From Sulfuritalea sp. (GTDB lineage: Bacteria > Pseudomonadota > Gammaproteobacteria > Burkholderiales > Rhodocyclaceae), in assembly GCA_023229545.1 (NCBI GenBank), contig JALNZB010000039.1, positions 1 through 27,783 on the forward strand: a stretch of 27,783 nt of DNA. The letters run 5' to 3'. A program made the translations under genes and the position numbers. Below the pieces are notes generated by a model. The model was given only the letters and a program-made list of their open reading frames with translations, was not told where the DNA came from and did not search any database. The first letter of the stretch is position 1. Each line of letters begins with the position of its first letter. Positions 8,504-15,873 of the stretch are shown piece by piece.

Positions 8504-8928
8504 TGCCCGCTCCTCGCCAGCGGCGTAAAGCGCGTCTGTTCCGCCGCCTTGCCATTCAAGGTGATGGACACCACCACTTTCATGTCGGCGGCGGACGCGT
8601 ACTTGGCAAATCCCTTCATGCGATTGTCACCATCCGGTTTGAGCGTCGAAATCGCCTTGAGCTTCCCGGCGAGAATCGTGGCGTTGCCGGTCGCGCCCGC
8701 GGTCGATACTTTATCCTTGTCGTGCACGGTGACGTACACCATTACCGGGTTTTCCTTCACCTCCCGGCTGTCCTTCGCCACGACCAGTTCGTAGTCGTAG
8801 ACGCCGGCCTGATGCAACTGCCCGCCATTGGGCCCCTTGGCGGATTGCGCCTGGCCATCGCCGTGCGCGAGCAGGGCCGTGCTGGTGAATATGCCGGTGG
8901 CGAGGATCAAGGCATGCAGTGGCTTCAT
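8500..8928 (-). CDS. Small secreted protein of the metal-efflux operon
   Basis: About 142 aa with a clear signal peptide (MKPLHALILATGIFTSTALLAHG). The mature part begins with an HGDGQAQSAKGPNGGQLHQAG segment. This GPNGGQ-type stretch also occurs near the N-terminus of some CzcB-like adaptors and small periplasmic metal-operon proteins. The rest (YDYELVVAKDSREVKENPV; VVVSITLNGKAAEQTRFTPL) looks like a beta-sandwich. There is no cysteine and no membrane anchor. I chose ATG 8928 because AAAGGA lies 9 nt upstream; the ATG three codons earlier directly abuts that sequence. It sits between the RND pump (26 bp upstream) and the polyferredoxin (4-bp overlap). Function unknown; a periplasmic metal-binding or accessory role is inferred from context only. 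Confidence 0.75.
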   Translation of the reverse strand: MKPLHALILATGIFTSTALLAHGDGQAQSAKGPNGGQLHQAGVYDYELVVAKDSREVKENPVMVYVTVHDKDKVSTAGATGNATILAGKLKAISTLKPDGDNRMKGFAKYASAADMKVVVSITLNGKAAEQTRFTPLARSGQ

Positions 8929-8954
8929 GGCGGTCATTCCTTTCTGGTCGAGTA

Positions 8955-11900
8955 TCAGTAACTTTCGGTTTCTCTTGCTTCCAGCAAACGCTGTAATGGC
9001 TTCTCGCCCCACAGCCAGAACATCAGCGGCGTCAGCAGGGAATCGAGCAGCGTCGAACTGACCAGGCCGCCGAAGATCACCACCGCCACCGGATGCAGCA
9101 CTTCCTTGCCCGGCGCGTCGGCGGCGAGCATCAGCGGCAGCAGGGCAAAGGCCGCAACCAGGGCGGTCATCAGCACCGGCGTCAGGCGTTCCAGCGAACC
9201 GCGCACGATCATGTGCTGACCAAAATGCTCATCCTCGAAGGCGCACAGGTTGATGTAGTGGCTGATCTTGAGGATGCCGTTGCGCGTGGCGATGCCGGTC
9301 AGCGTGATGAAGCCGACCAGCGCCGCGACCGACAGCGGCTGCGCGGAAATCCACAACGCGATGACGCTGCCGATCAGGGCCAGCGGGATGTTGCCCATGA
9401 TGATGAAGGTCAGCGCCGCCGAGCGGTAGCGGCTGTAGAGCACCATGAAGATCATGGTCAGCGACACGGCGGCGAGCAGCGCGATCAGCCGCGACGCCTG
9501 CTCCTGCGCCTGGAACTGGCCTTCCAGCGCGGTGAAGTAGCCTTCCGGCAATGGTCTGACGGCGAGTTCGGCGCGGATGTCGGCGATCACCCGCGACATG
9601 TCGCGACCGTCGGTATTGGCCGAGAGCACGATGCGACGGCGCGAGTTTTCGCGGCTGACCTGGTTCGGTCCGTCGCTTTCCTCGACGCTGGCGATTTTCG
9701 ACAGCGGCACATGGCCGTTCGGCGTTTCGATCAGCAGGTCGGCCAGCGCCTGCGGCCCGCGCGCCGACTCGGGCAGGCGCACCAGCAGGTCGAAGCGGCG
9801 GTTGCCCTCGATGATCTGGGTGATGCGCTCGCCCTCGATCATCTGCTCCAGGCCGCGCAGCAGGTTGCCCGGCGCCACGCCATAACGTGCCGCCTGTTCA
9901 TAGTCGACGTGGATCTTCACTTGGGGAATCAGCACCTGCTTTTCGATCTGCAAATCGGTCACGCCGGGAATTTTCGCCAGGCGCTCGCGCAGTTCGGCGG
10001 CCAAGCCGCGCAGCGTGTCGAGGTCGTCGCCATACACTTTCAGCGCGATCTGGGCGCGCACGCCGGAGAGCAGATGGTCGAGCCGGTGCGAGATCGGCTG
10101 GCCGACGCTGGTGACCGCCGGCAGCGCGGCCAGGCGCTGGCGGATGTCGGCGATGATCTGTTCGCGATCGCGGGTGGAGGCCTTGAGGTCGACTTCCATC
10201 TCGGTGTAATGCACGCCTTCGGCATGTTCGTCGAGTTCGGCGCGACCGGTGCGGCGTCCCACCTGCGTGACTTCGGCCACCTGCATCACCAGTTGCTCGG
10301 CCAGCGTGGCGATGCGGTTGGATTCGGCCAGCGAGGTGCCCGGATTGAGCAGCACATTCACCGTCAGCGTGCCTTCGTTGAAAGGCGGCAGGAAGGAGCG
10401 CGGGAAGAAGGGCACGCTCGCCGCGACAATCACCACCAGCGCCAGCGCGCCGGCCAGCAGTGCGCGCGCATGGCCGAAGGACCAGTGCAGCAGCTTCGCG
10501 TCCCAGCGCTTGAGCCAGATCACCAGCGGGCTGTCGCCGGCATGCAACTGCTTCATGCGCGGCAGCAGGTAGTAGGCCATCACCGGCGTCAGCGTCACCG
10601 AGACGATCATGCTGGCCAGAATCGAAACGATGTAGGCGACGCCCAGCGGCGTGAACAGCCGGCCCTCGATGCCGGGCAGGACGAACAGCGGCACAAACAC
10701 CAGCACGATGATTACCGTGGCATAGACGATGGCCGAGCGCACTTCCAGCGTGGCGGCGGCAATGACCTCGGCCACGGGTCGCGGCGCCGCCATTGCACGG
10801 TTCAACTTGAGGCGGCGCAACACGTTTTCGACGCCGACCACGGCGTCATCCACCAGCTCGCCGATGGCAATCGCCAGCCCGCCCAGCGTCATGGTGTTGA
10901 TCGACAGCCCGAAGTAGTGGAACACCAGCGCCGTCGCCAGCAGCGAAACCGGAATCGCCATCAGAGAAATGACCGTGGTGCGCACATTGAGCAGGAACAG
11001 GAAGAGGATCACCGCGACCAGGATCGCACCGTCGCGCAGCGCCTCTTCGACGTTGCTCACCGAGTGCTCGATGAAATCGGCCTGCTTGAAAAGGAACTTC
11101 GGCGCCTCGACGCCAGCCGGCAGGCTCTTGGCCAGTTCGGCCATGGCCTTTTCCACCTCGCGGGTGAGGCTTACGCTGTCGGCCGTGGGCTGTTTCTGCA
11201 CCGACAGGATCACCGCCGGCTTGCCCTTGTAGCTGCCGTCGCCGCGCTTGATGGCCGGCGCCAGTCTGACATCGGCGAGTTGCTTGAGCAGCACCGGCTG
11301 GCCGTTTTTGACCGCCACGACAAGGTTCTGCAGATCCTCGATGCGCGAGCTGCGGCCGATCTGGCGGATCAGGTATTCGCGGCCCTGCGCTTCGAGAAAA
11401 CCGCCGCTGGTGTTGGCGCCGAAATCCTTCAGGGCGGCTTCCAGTTTCTCGCGCTCGATGCCCAGCGCCTGAAGTTGCGCCGGCTTGAGCTCGACGCGAT
11501 ATTGCCTGACTTCGCCACCGATCGAAATCGCCTGGGCGACGCCGGGAATGGTCAGCAGGCGCGGCCGCACCACCCAGTCGGCGAATTCGCGCACCGCCAT
11601 CGGGCTGACCCTGGCCGGGTCGGCGGGAATGGCGATCAGCAGGATCTCGCCCATGATCGAGGAGATCGGCCCGAGTTGCGGCACGATGCCCGGCGGCAAT
11701 TGCTCGCGCACCAGGTTCAATCGTTCGGCGATCTGCTGTCGGTTGCGATAGATGTCGGTGCCCCACTCGAACTCGACAAAGATGATCGACAAACCGATGC
11801 CGGACACCGAGCGCACGCGCGTCACGCCGGGCATGCCGTTCATGCCGGACTCGATCGGAAAGCTGACCAGTTGCTCGACCTCCTCCGGCGCCATGCCGCC

Positions 11901-12059
11901 GGCTTCGGTCATCAGCGTCACCGTCGGCTTGTTGAGGTCGGGGAAGACATCGACCGGCATCTGCCGCAGCGTGAGCGCGCCGTAGATGATCAGCAGCAGC
12001 GAGATGCCGAGGACGATCAGCCGCTGCTTGAGCGCGAGGTGGATGATGAAATCGAACAT
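8955..12059 (-). CDS. HME-family RND efflux pump (CzcA/CusA family, non-Cu site)
   Basis: Inner-membrane RND pump of 1034 aa (MFDFIIHLALKQRLIVLG), the normal length for heavy-metal efflux pumps. The TM4 segment is GELVDDAVVGVENVLRRL, with paired acidic residues for proton relay. The methionine triad of CusA is absent: the equivalent regions read TLTVNVLLNPG, AEGVHYTEMEV and ISHRLDHLLSGVRA, with His, Glu and Asp instead. A divalent substrate is therefore more likely than Cu(I)/Ag(I), but I cannot name it. The HRLDHLLSG form belongs to a branch of CzcA-like pumps distinct from CzcA proper. It begins 3 bp after its adaptor gene, so it is surely cotranscribed. A long antisense frame over this gene is a GC-rich shadow. 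Confidence 0.92.
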   Translation of the reverse strand: MFDFIIHLALKQRLIVLGISLLLIIYGALTLRQMPVDVFPDLNKPTVTLMTEAGGMAPEEVEQLVSFPIESGMNGMPGVTRVRSVSGIGLSIIFVEFEWGTDIYRNRQQIAERLNLVREQLPPGIVPQLGPISSIMGEILLIAIPADPARVSPMAVREFADWVVRPRLLTIPGVAQAISIGGEVRQYRVELKPAQLQALGIEREKLEAALKDFGANTSGGFLEAQGREYLIRQIGRSSRIEDLQNLVVAVKNGQPVLLKQLADVRLAPAIKRGDGSYKGKPAVILSVQKQPTADSVSLTREVEKAMAELAKSLPAGVEAPKFLFKQADFIEHSVSNVEEALRDGAILVAVILFLFLLNVRTTVISLMAIPVSLLATALVFHYFGLSINTMTLGGLAIAIGELVDDAVVGVENVLRRLKLNRAMAAPRPVAEVIAAATLEVRSAIVYATVIIVLVFVPLFVLPGIEGRLFTPLGVAYIVSILASMIVSVTLTPVMAYYLLPRMKQLHAGDSPLVIWLKRWDAKLLHWSFGHARALLAGALALVVIVAASVPFFPRSFLPPFNEGTLTVNVLLNPGTSLAESNRIATLAEQLVMQVAEVTQVGRRTGRAELDEHAEGVHYTEMEVDLKASTRDREQIIADIRQRLAALPAVTSVGQPISHRLDHLLSGVRAQIALKVYGDDLDTLRGLAAELRERLAKIPGVTDLQIEKQVLIPQVKIHVDYEQAARYGVAPGNLLRGLEQMIEGERITQIIEGNRRFDLLVRLPESARGPQALADLLIETPNGHVPLSKIASVEESDGPNQVSRENSRRRIVLSANTDGRDMSRVIADIRAELAVRPLPEGYFTALEGQFQAQEQASRLIALLAAVSLTMIFMVLYSRYRSAALTFIIMGNIPLALIGSVIALWISAQPLSVAALVGFITLTGIATRNGILKISHYINLCAFEDEHFGQHMIVRGSLERLTPVLMTALVAAFALLPLMLAADAPGKEVLHPVAVVIFGGLVSSTLLDSLLTPLMFWLWGEKPLQRLLEARETESY

Positions 12060-12062
12060 TGT

Positions 12063-13208
12063 TTAACGGACTTGAGACAGCAAACCGGCGCCTTCGACCA
12101 CCACGCGGTCGCCCTCATGCAGGCCTTCGGTAATGGCGACGTTGGCGGCGTCCAGCGACTGGGCGCGCACCTTGCGGGCGACGAAGCGCTCGGCCTCCGT
12201 ATGCACCCAAACCGCCGTCTCGCCAGCGCCGACTTTCGTCAATGACGCGCGCGGCACCGCCGCGCCCTTGATTTCGTGCGCGGTGCGCACAATCACCTTG
12301 ACCGGCTGGCCGACCGCCACCAGCGAGCTGGGCTTGACAATGCGGAACAGCAAGGGCAAGGCCTGCTCGCGCAGTTGCCTGCCACCGCCGACAAACTTGA
12401 GTTCCAGCGCGGTTTGCTCCGCCAGGGCGCTGGCGGAGATCAACGTCGCCGCGATGCCGGCGTCGTAAGCCAGCGCCTCCACGGCAAGGCGGTCGGGGTC
12501 GACGATCTCGAACAGGACCTCCCTGGCATCGACGATCTGCCCGGCGACCAGATGGTGCGAGGCGCTGATCACGCCCGTCGCCGTTGCCAACAGCGGCTCG
12601 GCGGCGTTGATGCTGGCGCCGACAAAGGCGCGGCGCTTTTGCAGCGCGTCGCGCTCGATGCGCGCGGCTTCGATTTCCTTCTGCGGCACGGCGCCTTCGA
12701 GTTGCTCGAAACGCTTCACGCGCCCGTCGGCGATGGCCTGTTGGGCCTCCAGTTCGGCCAATTGCGCCTGCTGGTTGCCGCGTTCGATGGCGCCGCTGAC
12801 CGGGCGCAGCCAGGCCAGCACCTCGCCCTTGACGACTTTGCGCCCCGTCACGGGCATGCCTTTGGGTCCTGGCATGACCGTGCCGGCAAACGCCGCCTGG
12901 ACCCGCCCGCTGGTATTGGGGTCGGCAATCACCTTGCCGTTGAGCTCGACCGTCGCCGCCAGATCGCCGATCCGCGCCGGCTGGGTGCGCAGACCCAGCT
13001 GGCGCTGCACCGACTTGGGGACGAACAGGCTGCCATCGGCCAGGCGTTGCAGCGCGGTCGGCGCGCCCGGTGTCGCGCCGCCCTGCGTGGCGACGGGCGC
13101 CTTCTTCGCGTCCTGGCTGTGATCCTCGCCGTCGTGGGCCAGCACGCCGACGGCGACAAATGCCAAGGACGTTGCGGCGGCAAGGAACCGCAGGTTCAAT
13201 GCGCTCAT
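12063..13208 (-). CDS. HlyD/CzcB-type periplasmic adaptor
   Basis: Membrane-fusion adaptor of 381 aa for the RND pump encoded 3 bp downstream. The N-terminus is a signal peptide (MSALNLRFLAAATSLAFVAVG) followed by a short His/Asp-rich stretch (LAHDGEDHSQDAKK) that could bind divalent metal. The core shows the beta-barrel and lipoyl halves (GLRTQPARIGDLAATVELNG; GVISASHHLVAGQIVDAREV) separated by a helical hairpin (QQAQLAELEAQQAIADGRV). The C-terminus (ITEGLHEGDRVVVEGAGLL) is the usual membrane-proximal domain. There is no fused CusF domain, unlike the second adaptor. The ATG overlaps the preceding stop (ATGA), and AGGA lies about 8 nt upstream. Confidence 0.9.
   Translation of the reverse strand: MSALNLRFLAAATSLAFVAVGVLAHDGEDHSQDAKKAPVATQGGATPGAPTALQRLADGSLFVPKSVQRQLGLRTQPARIGDLAATVELNGKVIADPNTSGRVQAAFAGTVMPGPKGMPVTGRKVVKGEVLAWLRPVSGAIERGNQQAQLAELEAQQAIADGRVKRFEQLEGAVPQKEIEAARIERDALQKRRAFVGASINAAEPLLATATGVISASHHLVAGQIVDAREVLFEIVDPDRLAVEALAYDAGIAATLISASALAEQTALELKFVGGGRQLREQALPLLFRIVKPSSLVAVGQPVKVIVRTAHEIKGAAVPRASLTKVGAGETAVWVHTEAERFVARKVRAQSLDAANVAITEGLHEGDRVVVEGAGLLSQVR
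12213..12234 (+). repeat. Short interspersed motif copy 3 (core 12222-12234)
   Basis: Differs from copies 1 and 2 by one base over the shared 22 nt (CGCCGTCtCG against CGCCGTCcCG). It encodes VGAGETA in the first adaptor gene. Outside the core it shares GACTTTCG with the intergenic copy at 18842. Confidence 0.55.
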
Positions 13209-13747
13209 TGTTGGATTCCTTTGGCTTTTTCTCTGTTGTGCCGGGCGACCAGCCGAATGCCGCTGACCAATACCACGAGGGCGACAACACTCCAGAAGAT
13301 CCTCTTGGTCCAGTAACGCTCGAGTTCGTTGGCGATGGCCGGAAGTGACGTCTCCAGCGTTGCGGTAAGCAGGTCCGCAGTGTCGCCAGCTTCGATGCTG
13401 ATCATCAAGGCATGCTTGCCCGGCGGCAGGAGCGTCGCCATGTCCATCACGTAGGTGCCTGGTGCGGACTCGACGGCAAGCCCCTTCAGTCCCGCACCCT
13501 CGACCTCAACCCTGGCTTTCACCACCGGCTCGTTGCTGGCGAAGCGATCGACATACACCAACAGGTGCCGGCCTTCGAGGGCGGCAACCACTTCAAACTC
13601 CTCGGTGGCGGCAGCCGCGCGCGGCGCGTTCGCCGTGACCGGAACAGGCGCCGGCGCCGCGTGGCTATGCCCATCGCTGCTATCGCCGCCCGCCCAAGCC
13701 GGCAAGGCGATGAGCGCAGCCAGAAAAAACATGCTCATTGGCTTCAC
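13205..13747 (-). CDS. Small periplasmic protein with C-terminal membrane anchor
   Basis: 180 aa starting at GTG 13747, which overlaps the upstream channel stop (GTGA) and has GGGAG 7 nt before it; an ATG three codons on is the alternative. It has a signal peptide (MKPMSMFFLAALIALPAWAG), a short His-bearing linker (GDSSDGHSHAAPAPVP), a beta-sandwich-like domain (FEVVAALEGRHLLVYVDRF; GLAVESAPGTYVMDMATLLP), and one TM helix near the end (IFWSVVALVVLVSGIRLVA) followed by a basic tail. The domain would therefore face the periplasm, anchored at its C-terminus. The genes on both sides are the channel and adaptor of one efflux system, so an accessory or metal-sensing role is likely. I do not recognise a named family. 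Confidence 0.75.
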   Translation of the reverse strand: MKPMSMFFLAALIALPAWAGGDSSDGHSHAAPAPVPVTANAPRAAAATEEFEVVAALEGRHLLVYVDRFASNEPVVKARVEVEGAGLKGLAVESAPGTYVMDMATLLPPGKHALMISIEAGDTADLLTATLETSLPAIANELERYWTKRIFWSVVALVVLVSGIRLVARHNREKAKGIQQ

Positions 13748-14982
13748 GGCAATACTCCCATGGCTTGATTCAAACGCGATATGGCCGCCGCGCGGGCAAC
13801 CCGCTGGCGGTCGTGAAAGGCTTCCGCATCGAAGGCAGCGGCGCGAATGCGCAGCAGCGTCGCCAGATCGGATTCGCCGAGTGAAAATGCTTTTTCGCTC
13901 AAACGCAAATTCTCCGCAGAGAGCGCAATACGCTCCGAAGCCATGGCCAACTGCCGCTCCGCCGAGACCAGAGCGCGCTGGGCGCGCTCCGCTTCGAGCT
14001 GAACGCGCGTCTGGATACGCAGCATTTCGGCGTCGGCCTGATGGGCCTCGGCCTCTGCCGCGGAAGTTTCACGGCGCACTTGCGCGCCCGAAGAAAATGG
14101 TATCTTCAGTCGTATGCCAACCGTGTTGGCGTAGGGTTCGGCGAAATCCCCGCGTTCGCTCACCACGCGCAGCGCCAGTTCCGGCGCGGCACGCCGCGAT
14201 TCGTTGGCGACCGTCACCTTGGCGCGGGCGCTGCGCGAAACCGCAGCGGCTGCGGCGAGCAAGGGATGGATTTCGGGCATCGCCGAAATGAGTCGTGTCG
14301 TCGCCGCTTCTTCAACCATGTCCGACGGTGCAGCAATGCCGGTCAGCGTACGCAACGCCTGTTCCGCCTGGAGCAGCGTCACCTCGAACTCGATCAGTTC
14401 GGCGCCGGCGGCATGCACTTCGGTTCGCGCCAGATTGGCATCGATGCGGGACAGCTCGCCGACCTTGTAGCGGCGCTGCACATCTGCTTCCAGCGCACGA
14501 GCGGTATCGAGGCGCCGGGCCGCAAGGATATTGGCATTGCGCGCCGCAGCCAACGCCCACCAGGCTTCACGCAGTTCACCCGCCAGTTCCACGCGCAAGG
14601 CGGCGCGTTTTGCGCTCGCCTCATCGATGCGGCTTGCCGCTTCGGCCTCGCGTGCCGCCTTCTGTCCCGGCAGCCACAACGGTGCCGCCAGTTCGACTTC
14701 ATATTCCTGCTTGCCCAGATTGCGATTGAGCCGGTCATTGCGGCTGCCAATGCTGAGCGAACCCGGCTCCGGGGTCAGGCTGGCGGCGACCTCGCGCGTC
14801 GCACGCGCCTCCGCCTCACGGGCCTCAAGCGCTGCGGCCTGCGGATGCAGCCGCCAGGCCTGCTCCAGCGCCTGGGCCAAACCGGATCGCGCGGACTGAG
14901 CGTCAGCGGCATCCCCCGGCAGGCTGAAAGCCATGCTGACAGCGCAGATAAGCAGTTGCCAGCGAAGCAATGTCACGCTCAT
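13744..14982 (-). CDS. TolC-family outer-membrane efflux channel
   Basis: First gene of the metal-efflux train, the outer-membrane channel for the HME pump at 8955-12059. From ATG 14982 (MSVTLLRWQLLICAVSMAFS) it is 412 aa with a signal peptide; a TTG 16 codons upstream (15030) would give 428 aa but spoils the signal peptide. The mature protein has two OEP repeats with long Ala/Glu/Arg coiled coils (RLHPQAAALEAREAEARATR; AEAEAHQADAEMLRIQTRVQ) and the FSLGESDLATLLRIRAAAFDA region typical of CzcC-like channels. It is divergent from the response-regulator gene. The ribosome-binding site is weak, so the start is uncertain. Confidence 0.87.
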   Translation of the reverse strand: MSVTLLRWQLLICAVSMAFSLPGDAADAQSARSGLAQALEQAWRLHPQAAALEAREAEARATREVAASLTPEPGSLSIGSRNDRLNRNLGKQEYEVELAAPLWLPGQKAAREAEAASRIDEASAKRAALRVELAGELREAWWALAAARNANILAARRLDTARALEADVQRRYKVGELSRIDANLARTEVHAAGAELIEFEVTLLQAEQALRTLTGIAAPSDMVEEAATTRLISAMPEIHPLLAAAAAVSRSARAKVTVANESRRAAPELALRVVSERGDFAEPYANTVGIRLKIPFSSGAQVRRETSAAEAEAHQADAEMLRIQTRVQLEAERAQRALVSAERQLAMASERIALSAENLRLSEKAFSLGESDLATLLRIRAAAFDAEAFHDRQRVARAAAISRLNQAMGVLP

Positions 14983-15071
14983 GCTCGGAATTCGGTTGCG
15001 GACCGAGCGACGACTACAGGGGCGAAGCAAACGAGTTTCATGGCATTCTTTCGTTCAGCGACGTGTGATCT

Positions 15072-15102
15072 GCATTCTGCGTAATTCTTTCCAACAGAAT
15101 GC
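15072..15102. promoter_or_regulatory. Inverted repeat GCATTCTG-N15-CAGAATGC
   Basis: Perfect 8-bp arms separated by 15 nt in the divergent region between the efflux train and the two-component genes. It lies between the GATTACA box and the first efflux gene, where an operator or a leader hairpin of the minus-strand transcript would be. Function not known; position is the only argument. Confidence 0.35.
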
Positions 15103-15111
15103 TGACGCCCG

Positions 15112-15129
15112 GATTACATTTCTGTAATC
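15112..15129. promoter_or_regulatory. Candidate response-regulator box GATTACA-TTTC-TGTAATC
   Basis: Perfect 7-bp inverted repeat with a 4-nt spacer in the divergent intergenic region, about 60 bp before the regulator start and 130 bp before the first efflux gene. Its TTACA/TGTAA form resembles the sites bound by CopR/CzcR-type heavy-metal response regulators. A TTGACG at 15131-15136 on the plus strand could be a -35 for the regulator operon. It is the obvious candidate for the site through which the regulator controls both transcripts. Confidence 0.55.
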
Positions 15130-15189
15130 TTTGACGGGCATTGATTCTCCGAGCGCACAATCCGGGCCTCCGCATTGGATGGAAAAGTG

Positions 15190-15873
15190 ATGAAAATTCT
15201 GGTTGTCGAAGATGAACCCAAGACCGGCGATTACCTCAGGCAGGGTCTGGTCGAGGCCGGGTTCGTCGTCGATCTGGCGCGTGACGGGATGGATGGCCTG
15301 CATTTCGGACAGACCGGTGAGTACGATCTGGCGATTCTCGATGTGATGCTGCCGAAGCTGGATGGCTGGCAAGTACTCGCCGGCATGCGGCAAGCCGGGC
15401 GCGAGATGCCGGTATTGTTTCTCACGGCCCGCGATCAGGTCGCGGATCGGGTCAAGGGCCTCGAACAGGGCGCCGACGATTACCTGGTGAAGCCCTTTGC
15501 CTTTGCCGAACTGCTGGCCAGGGTGCGCTCGCTGCTGCGCCGGGGGAGCCGCAACAAGGACCCCGAACAGATGCGCGTGGCGGATCTGGAACTCGACCTG
15601 CTGCGCCGCCGGGTAAGCCGCGGCGGTCGGCGCATCGACCTCACGGCCAAGGAATTCGCGCTGTTGGAACTGCTGTTGCGCCGCCAGGGCGAGGTTTTGC
15701 CGCGGTCGCTGATCGCGTCGCAGGTATGGGACATGAATTTCGACAGCGATACCAACGTCATCGAGGTGGCGATCCGCCGGCTGAGGGCAAAAGTGGATGA
15801 CGGCTTTGAACTGAAACTCATCCGCACCGTGCGTGGCATGGGCTACGTGCTGGAGATGCCCGAGTGCGACTGA
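15190..15873 (+). CDS. OmpR-family heavy-metal response regulator (CusR/CopR/CzcR type)
   Basis: Two-component response regulator of 227 aa. The receiver domain has acidic residues at 7-9 (VVEDEP), phospho-acceptor Asp51 (LAILDVMLPKLDGW), Thr79 and Lys101 (DDYLVKPF). The C-terminal winged helix includes RRRVSRGGRRIDLTAKEFAL and ends IRTVRGMGYVLE, as usual for OmpR/PhoB regulators. I chose ATG 15190 (MKILVVEDE) over a TTG five codons earlier because family members start there and GGA lies 6 nt upstream. It overlaps the kinase gene by 10 bp and is divergent from the efflux train, so it probably activates that train on metal stress. Whether the signal is Cu/Ag or a divalent metal cannot be read from the sequence. 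Confidence 0.9.
   Translation: MKILVVEDEPKTGDYLRQGLVEAGFVVDLARDGMDGLHFGQTGEYDLAILDVMLPKLDGWQVLAGMRQAGREMPVLFLTARDQVADRVKGLEQGADDYLVKPFAFAELLARVRSLLRRGSRNKDPEQMRVADLELDLLRRRVSRGGRRIDLTAKEFALLELLLRRQGEVLPRSLIASQVWDMNFDSDTNVIEVAIRRLRAKVDDGFELKLIRTVRGMGYVLEMPECD

Noticed and set aside
9093..12245. Antisense open frame of 1050 codons opposite the HME pump
   Set aside because: It is a shadow of an intact RND gene; the product is Gln/His/Arg/Asp-rich without motifs.
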